The notes beneath the pieces are model-generated. The model saw only the letters and a list, made by a program, of their open reading frames with translations, ran no database searches and was not told the origin of the DNA. A DNA stretch of 64,000 nucleotides from Poecilobothrus nobilitatus (lineage: Eukaryota > Arthropoda > Insecta > Diptera > Dolichopodidae): assembly GCA_947095535.1 (NCBI GenBank), contig OX352773.1:2976001-3040000 (forward strand), given 5' to 3'. A program made the position numbers and the translations under genes. This document shows, piece after piece, positions 24,721 to 36,483 of the stretch; the first letter of the stretch is position 1; each line of letters starts with the position of its first letter.

Positions 24721-26960
24721 AAAACATTTAAAGTAGTATATTTACCAATCCAGAGGAAGGATTTTATAGTAGAGTATTCAGTGTCAATATCAAAACATAA
24801 TTCAAGATAATAAATATATTAAAAATATGTAAACTTAGTAATAAATGTAGTGTTTGGTTATTTTTAATTTTTAAATGCATAAAAAGACTAAAGAGAAAAT
24901 TTTTATTTTGTTTCTTAGGATTTTATAATATTGGGATTTTTTTTTAGGTTGTCGTAAGTTGGAATTTTGAAATTTGGAATTCTTTTTGCTGGAATTTTTT
25001 TTTGAGATTTTTTGTTCTTGGGATTATTTTGTTTGTCATTTAGGTGAACTCCCATTTCAACTGTTATTTGATTCTCTAGAAAATTATTCCAGTGTAATTT
25101 TATACTTATAAAACAAAATTTATGTCATTCACATGAAACAATATTTACAATTTAATGAAGACTAATAAAGGAAACAAACTATTTCAATAATTTATTTTAA
25201 GAGTTAAACGTTTTATAAACAGAAAATGCGAAAAAAATTTCTCAAAAGTTTTGAAATGATTGTAATATATTATAAACTTTATAAGTTTTTAAAATCATTA
25301 AGATTGAAATTTGTCATTATCTGTCATTATTCGTCATAAAATTATTTGTCAAAAAAACAATGTTTACACGTTAAAACTGTGCTTATTTAAAGTTCAAGTG
25401 TAGAATCCAATAAAGCAAATTTAGATAATTTATAGAATCCATAAACATCAATATTTTTAAATTTTTTATTTATTTTCTGACACTATTATTTTATATAATT
25501 GAAGTCAATACAATTTAGTACAATAATCATTTCAAAATAATTTAACGATAAGATATTTAAAAAAAAAAAAAAAATCTAATAGGGTAACTTATTTATTAAA
25601 TTTCAACATTTACTGGCAAAATATGGTGATATGGTGATCGGATATGTCTAAAAAACCTAATTTTTCTCGAAGATAAAGAAACTGCATAGATAATATAACG
25701 TTATCGGAGTCAAAGCTTTGAAGCTGATAAGTGCAAAATATAAAATGTGGTAGTTATACAAAATACACTGGTATTCTTTTCCAACTCTTAACTGTTTAAC
25801 ACCAAACAGTCCTTATGAAATATTTTCTGAATACTGACATTTCTCAAATGAAAAAAGGAACTTTGGATAAATTTGAATAAGGACTTTTAAAAATAATTTA
25901 TTAGCAAACAATATTGTTTTAATGTTTTTTTATTTTATTCGAATAAAGTGTTTTTTTATTTCACAAAAAATTAATTAATACAAATTTAATTCATAAAAAA
26001 ATTTATTCCTATAGTTCAAAAGATAACTTGAACTTTCAAAGTCAGTTTTTTAGTTTTAAAGTTTGATAAGTTTTTTTTTTTAACTGAACCGATTAAAAAA
26101 ATTATCAATAATAGAAAATTTCGAGGTGCGAAGAACAAAAATAATTTCCGAATAATTTTCTGTTAAAAGTTTTCTTTTCCTTCTTTAGTGCTTATGGCCA
26201 GCCAGAAATTATAGTACTTGAAGGACTTAAAAAAAAAATATTTTTTTAGTTTCGTTTTTTTCATGTTTCTAAATGTTTGTTTTACTAATAAGGAGAGAAA
26301 AAGTTTTTTTATTTCTATTTTTTATTTTTGGAACTTATGCAATATTCAACCTAATAAATCAAAATTAATAAATATGTGAGAATAACATGTAATAGATTTG
26401 AAAATTTAATAAAATTTAAAAGAAATTATAAAAAAAAGTACAATAAACATATTGTTGAATTTTTTTTTGGCATTTATCCAAACTGATTATATTTTACATA
26501 ATTTTTATAGTTTTTAGAATTTTTTTTTGAAAAATTATTAAACAATTATTGCCATTTACAGCAATTTTGTTAGTGTTATACCATATTACTAATGTACGAC
26601 ATATTGTACTTCTTGTGCTATTTAGAAAAATTGATTTAAATTAAATTTTATAATCTTTTTTTTATTAGGTACTACGACCTACTAGTACACAAAATATTGA
26701 TTATTGATTTCTTTGATATTTGGATAAAGTTTTACTTATTTTAAATTTTGTGTTTTTAAGCCAAAAAATTAACGGTTAAAATATTTTTATAGCAAATACT
26801 TTAAATATATATTTTTTTTTTTTATATTAATTAATTTTTCATTTTAATTATTTTTAATTCAAACATACTTAATGTATAAATATATATATTTTTGCCTTGT
26901 CACTTAAATGTGATAAAGAAATTAAACAGACTTTTTTTAAGACTTTGGGCGGATTATTCT
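24721..26960. other. AT-rich non-coding DNA, nothing recognised
   Basis: Featureless apart from poly(A) and poly(T) runs. A weak T-tract followed by TTAG/GTAC at about 26658-26670 was considered as a second recursive splice site and set aside. Confidence 0.6.
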
Positions 26961-27884
26961 AAAGCTAAGTACACACGGGTTAGCAAAAATGTTAGAGTTG
27001 AGACAAAAATCTTGGTAGAGTGATACATATGTGTAAACACTTGTTAGTATAAATATTTTCAAGTGGAGAAAATTTTGTGCCTGAGGCATCGGTGGCCTAG
27101 TGGGTAAGAGCGTATAAAATACGCTGTAAACACCGAGGAAGTGTGGGTTCGAATCCGACACACGTCGTAAGAGTTATTCCCTTTACGACATTTACAACCA
27201 CGCCTGCACAGGAAAGGCAGTGTAATTTCCTGTCCACATTTATGTGTCAGAGAAATGCAATAAAAAAAAATAAAAATAATTTTGTGTCTACGGTACAGAC
27301 TTTACAGATCTACAAAAGTTTTTGTACAGCAGTAGAGTCTCTACCGTCATACAACTCATGTATTTTTGCATATTATATTATGTTATTTAAAGTATGTACG
27401 TATACATTTATCTTTCTGAATGGGACATATGTAAAAATATTTTATACAAATTTAGATCCTCAGTCCTTAACTCATTTAATAATTCTTTGTAGAATCCAAC
27501 ATACAGTATGTCTTTTTTGCACTCTTTCTCAGGCATAAACCTTTCTATTTTTTTTATGGCTTTTTTTTAATTAAATAACATACGGTAGCCTCAGAAGCTT
27601 TTAATTGTTTCGAACTCATTTTAGAAAAAAATTGTTCACAACAAACTGATTCATTGTTTGCAACAAGTTCAATTCTATCTTTTGCTCTACAACTCTACGA
27701 TAGATAAAAAATACTTAAACGGTGTAAACAGTCGCTAGAGAAGAATTACAGCTCTAAGAATATTCCTCTACCAATTAAGTTTTCATAGAGTGACTTTTCT
27801 GTAGAATTATACTCTCGTGTAAACTTATTTGTTCAAGTAGAGCTCTGCCTATTTTGGTCTATCGTTGTGTGTACTTATAGATTT
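26961..27884. repeat. Inverted-repeat element carrying a nested SINE
   Basis: CTAAGTACACAC at 26965-26976 is matched on the opposite strand by GTGTGTACTTATAG at 27867-27880. The interior mentions similar phrases near both ends (TTAGAGTTGAGAC, GGTAGAGTG on the left; CTCTACAACTCTACG, GTAGAGCTC on the right). Removing the inserted SINE leaves about 700 bp, plausible for a non-autonomous DNA transposon. No transposase is encoded. Confidence 0.5.
27080..27277 (+). repeat. tRNA-derived SINE type A, copy 1
   Basis: The head contains TGGCCTAGTGGGTAAGAGCG (A box) at 27092-27111 and GGGTTCGAATCC (B box) about 43 bases downstream. The body (CGTCGTAAGAGTTATTCC, TACGACATTTACA, CAGGAAAGGCAGTGTAATTT, CCTGTCCACATTTATGTG) is followed by an A-rich tail. 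The 9-bp sequence AATTTTGTG flanks it at 27071-27079 and 27278-27286, a target duplication typical of LINE-driven insertion. The long open frames on both strands here (27143-27538 plus, 26937-27161 minus) are by-products of the SINE. Confidence 0.85.
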
Positions 27885-28150
27885 CGATTTATGTAGGAAT
27901 TTATGTGTTTACTTCCTCGGTGTGCAGCGTGTTTCATACGTTCCTACTCATATTAGGCACATCCCACTTAGAAAGACCCCAACTTAATATATTATTAAGA
28001 CCTCCACTTAATATATTATTTAGCTCACTTAATATATTATTAAATCATTCATCAATCCTCATAGCCACTACTAAGTTTGAAAATTTGACAACTAAATTAA
28101 ATAACTACTACAGTGACTACAGGTTTAAAATTTCTTCAAGTTAACAAACA
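27885..28150. repeat. Tandem array, unit about 23 bp, three copies
   Basis: Within this segment, at about 27979-28047, CACTTAATATATTATT recurs three times at intervals of about 23 bases with slightly different joiners (AAGACCT, TAGCT, AAATC). The 79-codon frame at 27905-28144 reads through the array and is not considered a gene. Confidence 0.7.
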
Positions 28151-31100
28151 AAGTTAATTTAAAAATTTAATAAACAGTATAGGTGCTAGCAGTATTTTAA
28201 TGTAAAATGTATTTAAAAGATAATTGCTTTAGCCAGATTGTTACCCCATTTTCCCAAAAATTCTTCAAAGACACCTAACCGGGTTTTGCTGTAATTTTTA
28301 AATGTTTTAATAATAATGCAATAAATTTGATTTGATCAAAATATTTGATATATAATTGGTTTATATTTTTGACTGAAACTAAACAGCAAAAATCCATATA
28401 CCATCGTTCTTTTAACCAAAGACTACGTTTTTTTTTAAAATATTAATATGTGTTCAATTATCCTGCAATCAAAACTTTTTAAATATATTATAAAATATAA
28501 AATGTAATTAATAAAACAACATTTAATATTATTTTGTGGTTTTCACATTTCCAATAATTTATTTACAATAAAAGCCTCATCTATTTTTATTGTAAAGTCA
28601 TTTCTTTATGCATTCATATTATTGGTGTAAATAAATGAGATTAAAATAATTTCGATTATTATTTCTATTATTACAAAAAAAAACACAATTTTTTGAATTG
28701 GAAAACTGTATTTTATGAAAATTTGTTAAACATAAATGAATTAATGGAGCGCAGCATTTAAATACTCTGTATTATAAAATAAAATGCATATTTTTTAACA
28801 ATAATCATAATAAATTAATTGAAATACATTCTGGTATAACGAACAAAATTTTAAATTAATCTTTTAATTTATGCAATACTATTTTTAAATAATAAATTTA
28901 ATAAAATAATTTTCACAATAAATTTTTATAATATCTATTGAGCCTGTTAAAGAATTTTATTAGTTTTGTAATTAGGTTTTATCAGATTAAATTTTAAATT
29001 AGAGTCCTTAATGGATTTTTTTTTCTGAGGTTTTAAAAGTATCCAGTAATTTTAAAAATTACTTTTTCAAAATTTTTCATCTAAGAATTAAAAATAAGTG
29101 AACCAAAAGAGTTTATGTTTATCGACAGTTTTCATAAATGGATAAATTAAAGAAAAACCGATATACCTCAAATAAATGGGATGGTGTCATAATTCAAAAA
29201 TAAAAATATTCCAAAGTTGCAAAATTTTAGGGGCGCCCAATTATTTTAAATACTTTGATATTAAAATATATTGGTAAAAAAATAATTAGGAAAAATTTTA
29301 AAGCAGGTTGCAAAATCAGGATAACACGCCTTTTACAGAGCATATGTAAATGGTATATGGGATATCTGATTTAGAAGGAATTTTAAAGTCGAATTTAAAA
29401 TCAGAGTTATACGCTTTTTTCAAAATATTTTTATATATACTTATATGTGAGATTCTGCAGTAGAAGAGATTTTGTAGTTGGTTTCGAAATCTGAGTTTCA
29501 ATAATTTGTTTAACAACGGTTTGTATATTATATATAATATATACAAACCTATTACATTGTTATATGTATGTTAATTTGAATTTTAATCAATAAAAGTATC
29601 ATTTAATTTATCTTTTAAGTGTTGCAGAAAGATTTGCAATCAGCAATAGGTATAGGTAGGTACATACATTTACCATTAAATAAATAATTCCATAAAACTA
29701 TTTATTATGCTATTAAAAAGGATATTTAGGTTTTATATAAGGATGATTTTTTAATAAAACAAAAAAAAAAAAAAAATAATTATTGTCATAATATAAAAAA
29801 GAAGGGAAAATTAAACAGTTTAAGTGCCTCTTTTATATCCAGATTCATAAAATATAAAATATGGACCTTGAAATTTGATAATAACGTAAATGAGGCACTT
29901 AATTGCAAACTAAAATTTCACTATAAAGAAAAAGAAAGGAATCTTTATTAAATTTTTAATTTTTTAATTCCAGATATCAAATAATAATACAAAAAAAAAA
30001 CTAAATTTAATAATTTAAACAAAATAAATATTTAAATTACATATAAATTGAATACAATTAGAAAAGACAAGATTATAAAAAGTGTTATACTAAAGTGTTT
30101 TTTAAAAACTATTTTTAAATATTAATTAAAAAGTTTTTTTTGCAAACATTTTTTTTTTGTAATCTTAGTTTAAAAAAAAAAAGATAGAAAAATATTTTTT
30201 GTTGTAATTAAAAAATTTTTTATTCTTTAAGTGAATTCTTAATTTTTGATTTGAATAATTAATCAAAAAACTAACATAGTAGCATTTAAAAAAAAAGAAA
30301 GGATACCAAAAGGATATTTGAATATTTATTCAAAATTGAAGTGATTTAAAATAAATTAATATAAAAGAAAAAAAAAAAACAATTTCTTTTATTATTTAAA
30401 ATTAAAATTTTTATTTTTAAATTGTTTAAGAGTGACTAACGCAGTTTTAGAAGAAATTATTCAAATATTATAGTGAGTAATTAAAAGTGATTTTGAAATT
30501 TTCTTCAAATTTAATAATTTATTAATTTTATAATAAAAATTATTTTTTTTCTTTTTAGATTTTTATTTTTTTATTTTATTTCAATAGAAAAACTGCAAAT
30601 ATCCTTTTAATTGTTTGATTGATTTTAAATCATTCTGCATTTATTTAAAAATATAAAAAAATATAAAATTAATTCATTTAATAACATCATTTACAATTTT
30701 CGTTTACTTATAATTATTGTACAATTTAAGAAATTTAAATAAAAAAACCTTTATTCACCTCTTTAAATTTAGCTCTACAGACAAATTTTCGCTTTCCCAA
30801 AATGGTTTCGGAAAAATTAAAAATATATATTTTAAGCCAACTTTAAAATTAAAATTGCATATTATTTAATACAACGCATTTAATACAGTCTTTACCAAAG
30901 CCATAAGTATTAAAAATTCAATTACTGCAAAATGAAGTCCTTTTTTATTGCGAACAATTTATTTAGGTGGTGGTTTAATTTATTTTAAACTAAACAGTAA
31001 CAACGTAACGAATTAGCAACTTTAAAAAAAATTGACAAAATGTTCAATAAATAGACGCGAAAAAATAAGAAAACAGCAATGTAAGAAAAAATTATACAAA

Positions 31101-31635
31101 ACAACTTTATTATTTCCGGTACAAAAATTGGAAGGAAATGAATTTTGTAGTAAGGATAATATCAGCTTTTAGGTATACCTACCTACAAATAATCTGTTGA
31201 AATACAGGGATAAAGTAGTTTGTTTAGCAGAAAAAAAAGTTTTTTTTTGTTTTTATAGTTTTTTAAATATTTTTATTTTACTTCAATGTGAAGAATAAAA
31301 AAAAAAATATATTAAGAAGAAGAAAATGAATCAGAACAAATAAATATTTGTGCTTCAACTAAATTTTTTTGTACTCGTATATAACAGAAATATAAATAAA
31401 TAGGATATAAGTTATCTTGCAACCTATGCAATTTATATTAAATTTACTTTTGTTTTATTTAATACATACTTTTATTGTTATTTTTTGCATCAACAATCTA
31501 TTGTTATTTTTTGCATCATAAAGATCTAGATTGTTATCACGTTTTTATTTATTTTTGTAACGATAGTACAACACCTGGAAGAAAATAAGTAATATGAAAT
31601 GTACTGCAATACAGAGCAAAGCAAAAGTCCATTAA
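28151..31635. other. AT-rich non-coding DNA, little recognised
   Basis: Long low-complexity stretch with many A and T runs. A 19-base perfect repeat (ATTGTTATTTTTTGCATCA) occurs at 31475-31493 and 31501-31519. The minus-strand frame at 29316-29546 shows no domain. No gene is supported. Confidence 0.6.
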
Positions 31636-32724
31636 TTTTTAACACATTTCCAAAAAAATTTTGAAAAAATGTGCTTATTAGTTTCACTCTGTCCGTCCGT
31701 CCGTCTGTCTGTTTACAAAACTTCTACACCGTTAAAGATAGAGAAAAAAAATTTTAACCATGGGTAGGTCTCATAAAAAAAATAATTTTGTGGAACAACT
31801 TTTTCATGTAGCCCCTCCCATTACGGAGCTACAATCCCTCAAACTTTGAAAAAGGCCTATTTTTAAATGCATATATCTTATGTTCTACTTAAGATTTTTT
31901 TAATCTGAAAACGTCATTCGACAGATATTTTTTTTAACTTTGTAAATTAATATCAAAATTATACAATTTTTTTAAATTTACTATTTAAATTTACCGTTAT
32001 GTGAAAACCAAATTTTGCATGATTTTTCTACTTTCATAACTCCGGCGCGCTTCTAGATATTGAAGGCTTGAAATTTTGAGGCAAGAAAAAACTTTTAGAA
32101 TTAGTATAAGTTTTCTTTAAAAATTTTTTTACCACACCCTGTTTTTACCACACCCTGAAAATTCGTATTTTTAGATACCTGAAACTTAGGCACCTGTAAA
32201 AATTTTTCTTCGGCAAGACATGAAAATTAAAGGTTCAATAATATATTTTTACGTGTGTTAACGACTTTTCTTAGTTATATAGGATTCCGGAATTACGGTC
32301 CCTCAAAATTTCAAAAATGTCCTATTTTCACATTTTTTCTTATTACATGAAATTTTCAAATTTTTGTGTAAGTCACACTTCTAAACAGTTGCTATTGAGT
32401 TTTGGAAATGTGCGCTTTTAAAAACCGTTGGTTTACATTCTGTCGAATGGCGTTTTCAGATTGAAAAAATCTTAAGCAGAACATAAGATATATGCATTTA
32501 AAAATAGGGCTTTTTCAAAGTTTGAGGGGCTGGAGCTCCGTAATGGATGGTGCTACATAAAAAAGTTGTTCCACAAAATTATTTTTTTTATGAGACCTAC
32601 CCATGGTTAAAATTTTTTTTCTCTATCTTTAACGGTGTAGAAGTTTTGTAAACAGACGGACGGCCGGACAGATTGAAACTAATAAGCACATTTTGTCAAA
32701 ATTTTTTTGGAAATGTGCTAAAAA
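31636..32724. repeat. R2 repeat, copy 2: complete foldback element
   Basis: The left arm (31636 to about 31925) and right arm (about 32440-32724) are near-perfect reverse complements over roughly 285 bases. The left begins TTTTTAACACATTTCC and the right ends GGAAATGTGCTAAAAA. Each arm carries a CCGTCCGTCCGTC-type tract. The centre, about 515 bases, includes CTCCGGCGCGC and TTTTGGAAATGTGCGC. Long inverted arms with no coding region fit a foldback-type or long-TIR non-autonomous DNA transposon. The arms should form a strong hairpin in RNA or single-stranded DNA. Confidence 0.85.
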
Positions 32725-32824
32725 GGATTCATAATCTTCCGACTTATTTTTCAACCAAAACTCCAAAATAAATTTCTAACACAAAGTTAATTACTGAAAG
32801 AATTCAACTACATACATTTATATA

Positions 32825-33173
32825 TATACAGGGTGTCCCTCGTTAATTTGCATATAGAGCAGGAGGTGATGAGGAACATCACAACGAATAAAGGGAGGAA
32901 GGGAGAGAGGAGGGAGGCCTATTCTGAACCCTTTTCTAGATATAAGGGGTTAAAGATGTTTTAGCGACTTTTCATATAAAAATATATAACTTTTGAACGA
33001 CTTGCTATAGAGAGATAAAAATTAAAGTACATTTTGAAGAGTAGGTTGTCAGCTTTAATTTGTGTGTATTAATGATCTCCATGTACCCAACAGTTACAAA
33101 GTTATCAAGATTCAAATATTTTAAAATGAAAAAATTATGTTTCAAACTCAACTTTCTTTTGAAACACCCTATA
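32825..33173. repeat. R6 MITE-like element with ACAGGGTGT ends
   Basis: The left end reads TATACAGGGTGTCCC and the reverse complement of the right end (33161-33173) reads TATAGGGTGTTTC. A purine block GGGAGGAAGGGAGAGAGGAG lies at about 32901-32920, followed by GATATAAGGGGTTAAAGATG. Similarity in the region after 33173 (AACCGTTTTTGAGATATAAA) suggests the element may extend to about 33340. Ends of this kind recur in several insect repeats, and R5 in this window shares them. Confidence 0.6.
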
Positions 33174-33320
33174 TTTAGGGTACTTTTTATGGCATATTTC
33201 GAAACAGCTTTTCAAGCCCTATAATTAGTAACTAATAATTTCTTTTCTATCTCTAACCGTTTTTGAGATATAAAGAATAGAAAAATGTGTAATTTTTAAT
33301 CGCTGTGTTATTTTCAAAGG

Positions 33321-33338
33321 TGTGTTAACGTTAACACA
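33321..33338. repeat. Perfect 18-bp palindrome
   Basis: TGTGTTAACGTTAACACA is its own reverse complement over 18 bases. It lies just right of R6 and could be a terminus, a protein-binding site or chance. Confidence 0.9.
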
Positions 33339-34589
33339 TTTTCTGTTTTTTGTAATTGATGTGAATGGGACCTATTAGAAAATTTTGCCAATATTTTTTT
33401 AACCTTACTCAAACAAACAATTTAGATGTTTGTTTGATGATAATAATGATAATATGACGATATGAAATACCATTTTTTTTGAAGAATTAAAATAATAAAA
33501 CTATAATAGCAGTAAAACAATTTAAGTTTCTCTAAAACTATTTGGGAAGTTATTATGGTTTGTTATAAGGGTTTTCAGTGAGTCACATTATAATTTTTGA
33601 ATTTGCACCTTTTACGGTATTCTATCTTTAATTAAATTTCATGCGCAATTCGAAACTTGAAAATTATTTTTTTTAGCAAAAAGCTAGATAATTTTCATTT
33701 TACATTTTAATAGTTTTCCGTCTTTATTTTTATTGATTTTTCTTTTTTTTTTTTTCAAGTTTTACTGCAGAAATGACAAAACAACTTCAAACACAGAATA
33801 AAATATTAAACGTTTTTACAGTTTTGTTTATGTTTTAAAAACAATGTAAAGTAATTTCTGTATATAAAATTAAATTTTCTGGTTTATTCTGAATCAAAAA
33901 CGTAGTTGAGAATTTTTACATTAATATGCCTATTACGTGTTTCAATTTTTATGTCACATCCAACTGCATAAATTGGTATTACAGCAGTCATAAAGAGAAT
34001 AAAATAAAAAGAAAAAAGATAAAGCAGATTATATTTTAAATGTTTGTAGTGGAACATTGAAATTTTGAGAGAAGGAAGATCTACTAGTGGCATTTTAAAT
34101 AGTGTTTGAAAAAAGTTAATAAGTAGTGGTTTTTTTTGAATCATTCAATCAAAATCCAATCCAATGAATTCAATAAAATTACCTCATAATTGCTTCAAAA
34201 CTTACATAAAAAAATTTTCAATTTTCCAATAAGAGCTGTTAAAAAAAATCAAATTTCCAATTTATAGGTACCTACATAATTTGTGTATAAAAATCATATT
34301 TATATACATATAATATGTACATATAAATATAATACAGACAATAAGTATATACATATAAGAATTGAAATCATTACAGATTTTTCTACGTCATGTTAAGTTT
34401 AATTTTATTTAATTTTAAAAACATTAAGTACAGATTTTGTAATTTTAATGTTTAACTTTTAATAGCATTCAAGAAGAATAATATAAGTATGACGGACTCA
34501 CAAGGTGTATCTACAGTTTCTCTTTTTCTTTTTCTTTTTGTGTAAGTTAATATAAAAATTTCATTTATTCTACCCATACAGGACAGATA
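33339..34589. other. AT-rich non-coding DNA, nothing recognised
   Basis: The minus-strand frame at 33884-34144 (86 codons) has no recognised domain. A short (CTTTTT)n run lies near 34519-34541. No gene is called. Confidence 0.55.
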
Positions 34590-34985
34590 TAGAAAAGTAT
34601 ATATTATATTCTGGCTCACGATTTGATTCTGACTCGATTTATTTATATGCGCCCATTCGATTGTGCACCATAAATCAAAAAGTAATGAAACATAGAATCA
34701 AGTTCGACCGGCGAGTTCGAGTAGCTGTCATTCAACCTATTTTTTATATTTTAATTAACCTAGATATCTGAAACAACCGGACTCCAATATTTGATTTGAT
34801 ATAAGAGAACAAGTTTGTGTAGCTGAAAATTTTATATCGCAATATATCGGTACTTAAAAGATATTTAAAATTTTGTAAAAGATAATGTTTAGAGCAATAG
34901 TTTCTGTAAATTTGGTTGGTTTGGCGCAACGAAATCGAGAAGCTGTCATATAACTCCAAAATTTACATAAATATACCACTATACA
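34590..34985 (+). repeat. R8 repeat, copy 2
   Basis: The right end AAGCTGTCATATAACTCCAA and AAATTTACATAAATATA matches 4009-4033. An internal GTAGCTGTCATTCAACC repeats the motif near 34720. CTCACGATTTGATTCTGACT parallels the CGACTCTGGATCGAATTTTG part of copy 1. Strongly diverged. The minus-strand frame at 34744-34959 falls in it and is not a gene. Confidence 0.45.
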
Positions 34986-35550
34986 TAAAAATGATTAAAT
35001 TTTATGGAAAAAGCATATATAGTGCTATTAATATTCGTGCATGTATCCTTGAGTTAACACAGTCAACTTTACATTTTTCCTAGTTTTTTTTTCTGTTGTG
35101 AACAGAAGAAAGTAAATAATTTTGCAAAATCATTGGGTGATGAATAATTTCGGTGGTGTTTTACAAAATTTTAATTGTTAAATTTGATTTTAGTTTATGT
35201 TTTTTTTTTTATTTTATAAAATTTTATTGTATTTCTATAAAATTAGACGAAAAGGAAATTATATTCCATTTAGACACTTATTATTGGGTTACAAAAGGAC
35301 ATTTATTTATTTCTATAAATGTAATTTTTTTCCCCCTTTTTATCTTTTCAATTTATTTTTTTTTTATTTTCGCCGATTATTTACAAATTTTTGTTTCAAT
35401 TCTAAGGCCAAAAATTTTTTTATAAGGTTTAATAAAAAAAAATAGACTGTATTTTTAAATTTTTTTTACTCTTTATACTTTAATTACAATAAGTTGAAAC
35501 TTTAATTAATAGTTCAAAAAATAGTACCTAGTCATTTTAATATGAAAAAT

Positions 35551-36480
35551 TCAGCTGTCTCCACCACAGGACCGACCGCTATTATACAAAAATAATAATT
35601 TACATACATACATATGTATGTACATATATCAAAGCAAAATAACTTCAAATAATTTAACATCATTTTTTTTTATTCAATAACAATAATAACAATGAATTAA
35701 TCGTTAAAATATACATACATACATGATATGTACATTCATTCATTCATACATCCATTTACATATTATGTAAGTATGTAGGTACATGATTTTTTTTTTCATT
35801 CAAATATATTAGAAGTAAAAAATAATAAAAACTGTATACAACAATGTTTTGTAACAAATACAAAACAAACATAACATTAATATTGAATCTACTAACAAAA
35901 ATTTTACAGTTTGAGTTTTGCGTCATCAACAAGAGAATAATATGCATAGATATACATAAGTATGTATGTATGTATGTATATAAATTTTTAGACATAAAAA
36001 AAAACAAAACAAATTTGTTCATATAAATTCGTATGTCGTGTTATAATATGTATGAAATTTGGACCTATAAAATTATAAAATTATATAAAAAAATTAAAGT
36101 CGGATCAAAAAATGTTATATGGCAAAATTGTTGCTCTTTACTTGTGTAACAACTTTGTCTTAATAATTTTTATCATAATATTTTCCTGTTACGAAATATT
36201 CGTAAAAAACTTAAAAATTACACTAGTAAACTATTACTTCCGGTTATCCGATTTGCTCCAAAAGCTTATCAATCCGAGATATTTACATGAAAATCTTAAA
36301 TATGAAATTTCAAAAAATTCCGCTCAGTCGTCACGACAGACAGATATCGCGCAAAAAATGTGTTTACAGCCTTTTACGCACTTTTACGCACTTTTACGCA
36401 CAGCCTTTTCGCCAAAATCTCGGGTACAAATTTTTAGTATGAAAACAATACTTACCTTATATATAATTGTTTCCGGTCGG
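35551..36480 (+). repeat. R3 repeat, copy 3 (inverted relative to copies 1 and 2)
   Basis: It starts TCAGCTGTCTCCACCACAGG, then CCGACCGC at 35572-35579, and ends CCGGTCGG at 36473-36480. It contains TACATACATACAT-type microsatellites (about 35600-35620, 35712-35724, 35960-35980) and a three-fold CTTTTACGCA array. The 123-codon frame at 36112-36483 lies in its right half and is described separately. Confidence 0.8.
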
Positions 36481-36483
36481 TAA
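36112..36483 (+). CDS. Conserved open frame inside R3 (function unknown, possibly non-coding)
   Basis: A 123-codon frame begins MLYGKIVALYLCNNF, has a hydrophobic stretch at residues about 13-30 (LCNNFVLIIFIIIFSCY), then a polar part ending in SRQTD. The R3 copy at 43031-43363 (minus) keeps the frame with no indel for about the first 75 residues, while the copy at 21.2 kb carries a 2-base insertion. Aligned frames in two old repeats may reflect past coding or may be chance, since the segment is short. No known family is recognised and no start-codon context can be judged. Confidence 0.2.
   Translation: MLYGKIVALYLCNNFVLIIFIIIFSCYEIFVKNLKITLVNYYFRLSDLLQKLINPRYLHENLKYEISKNSAQSSRQTDIAQKMCLQPFTHFYALLRTAFSPKSRVQIFSMKTILTLYIIVSGR
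36371..36400. repeat. Three perfect 10-bp tandem units
   Basis: CTTTTACGCA is repeated exactly three times. It lies in R3 copy 3, where copies 1 and 2 instead have (GT)-rich minisatellites, so this part of R3 is a slippage hotspot. Confidence 0.95.

Noticed and set aside
26655..26672. Second recursive splice site, T-tract with TTAG/GTACTA
   Set aside because: The donor half lacks the GTAAGT or GTGAGT consensus and the T-tract is short.
27143..27538. 131-codon frame, the longest open frame in the window
   Set aside because: It starts inside the tRNA-like head of a SINE and continues through the SINE body and the flanking repeat. Its composition and location make it a by-product.
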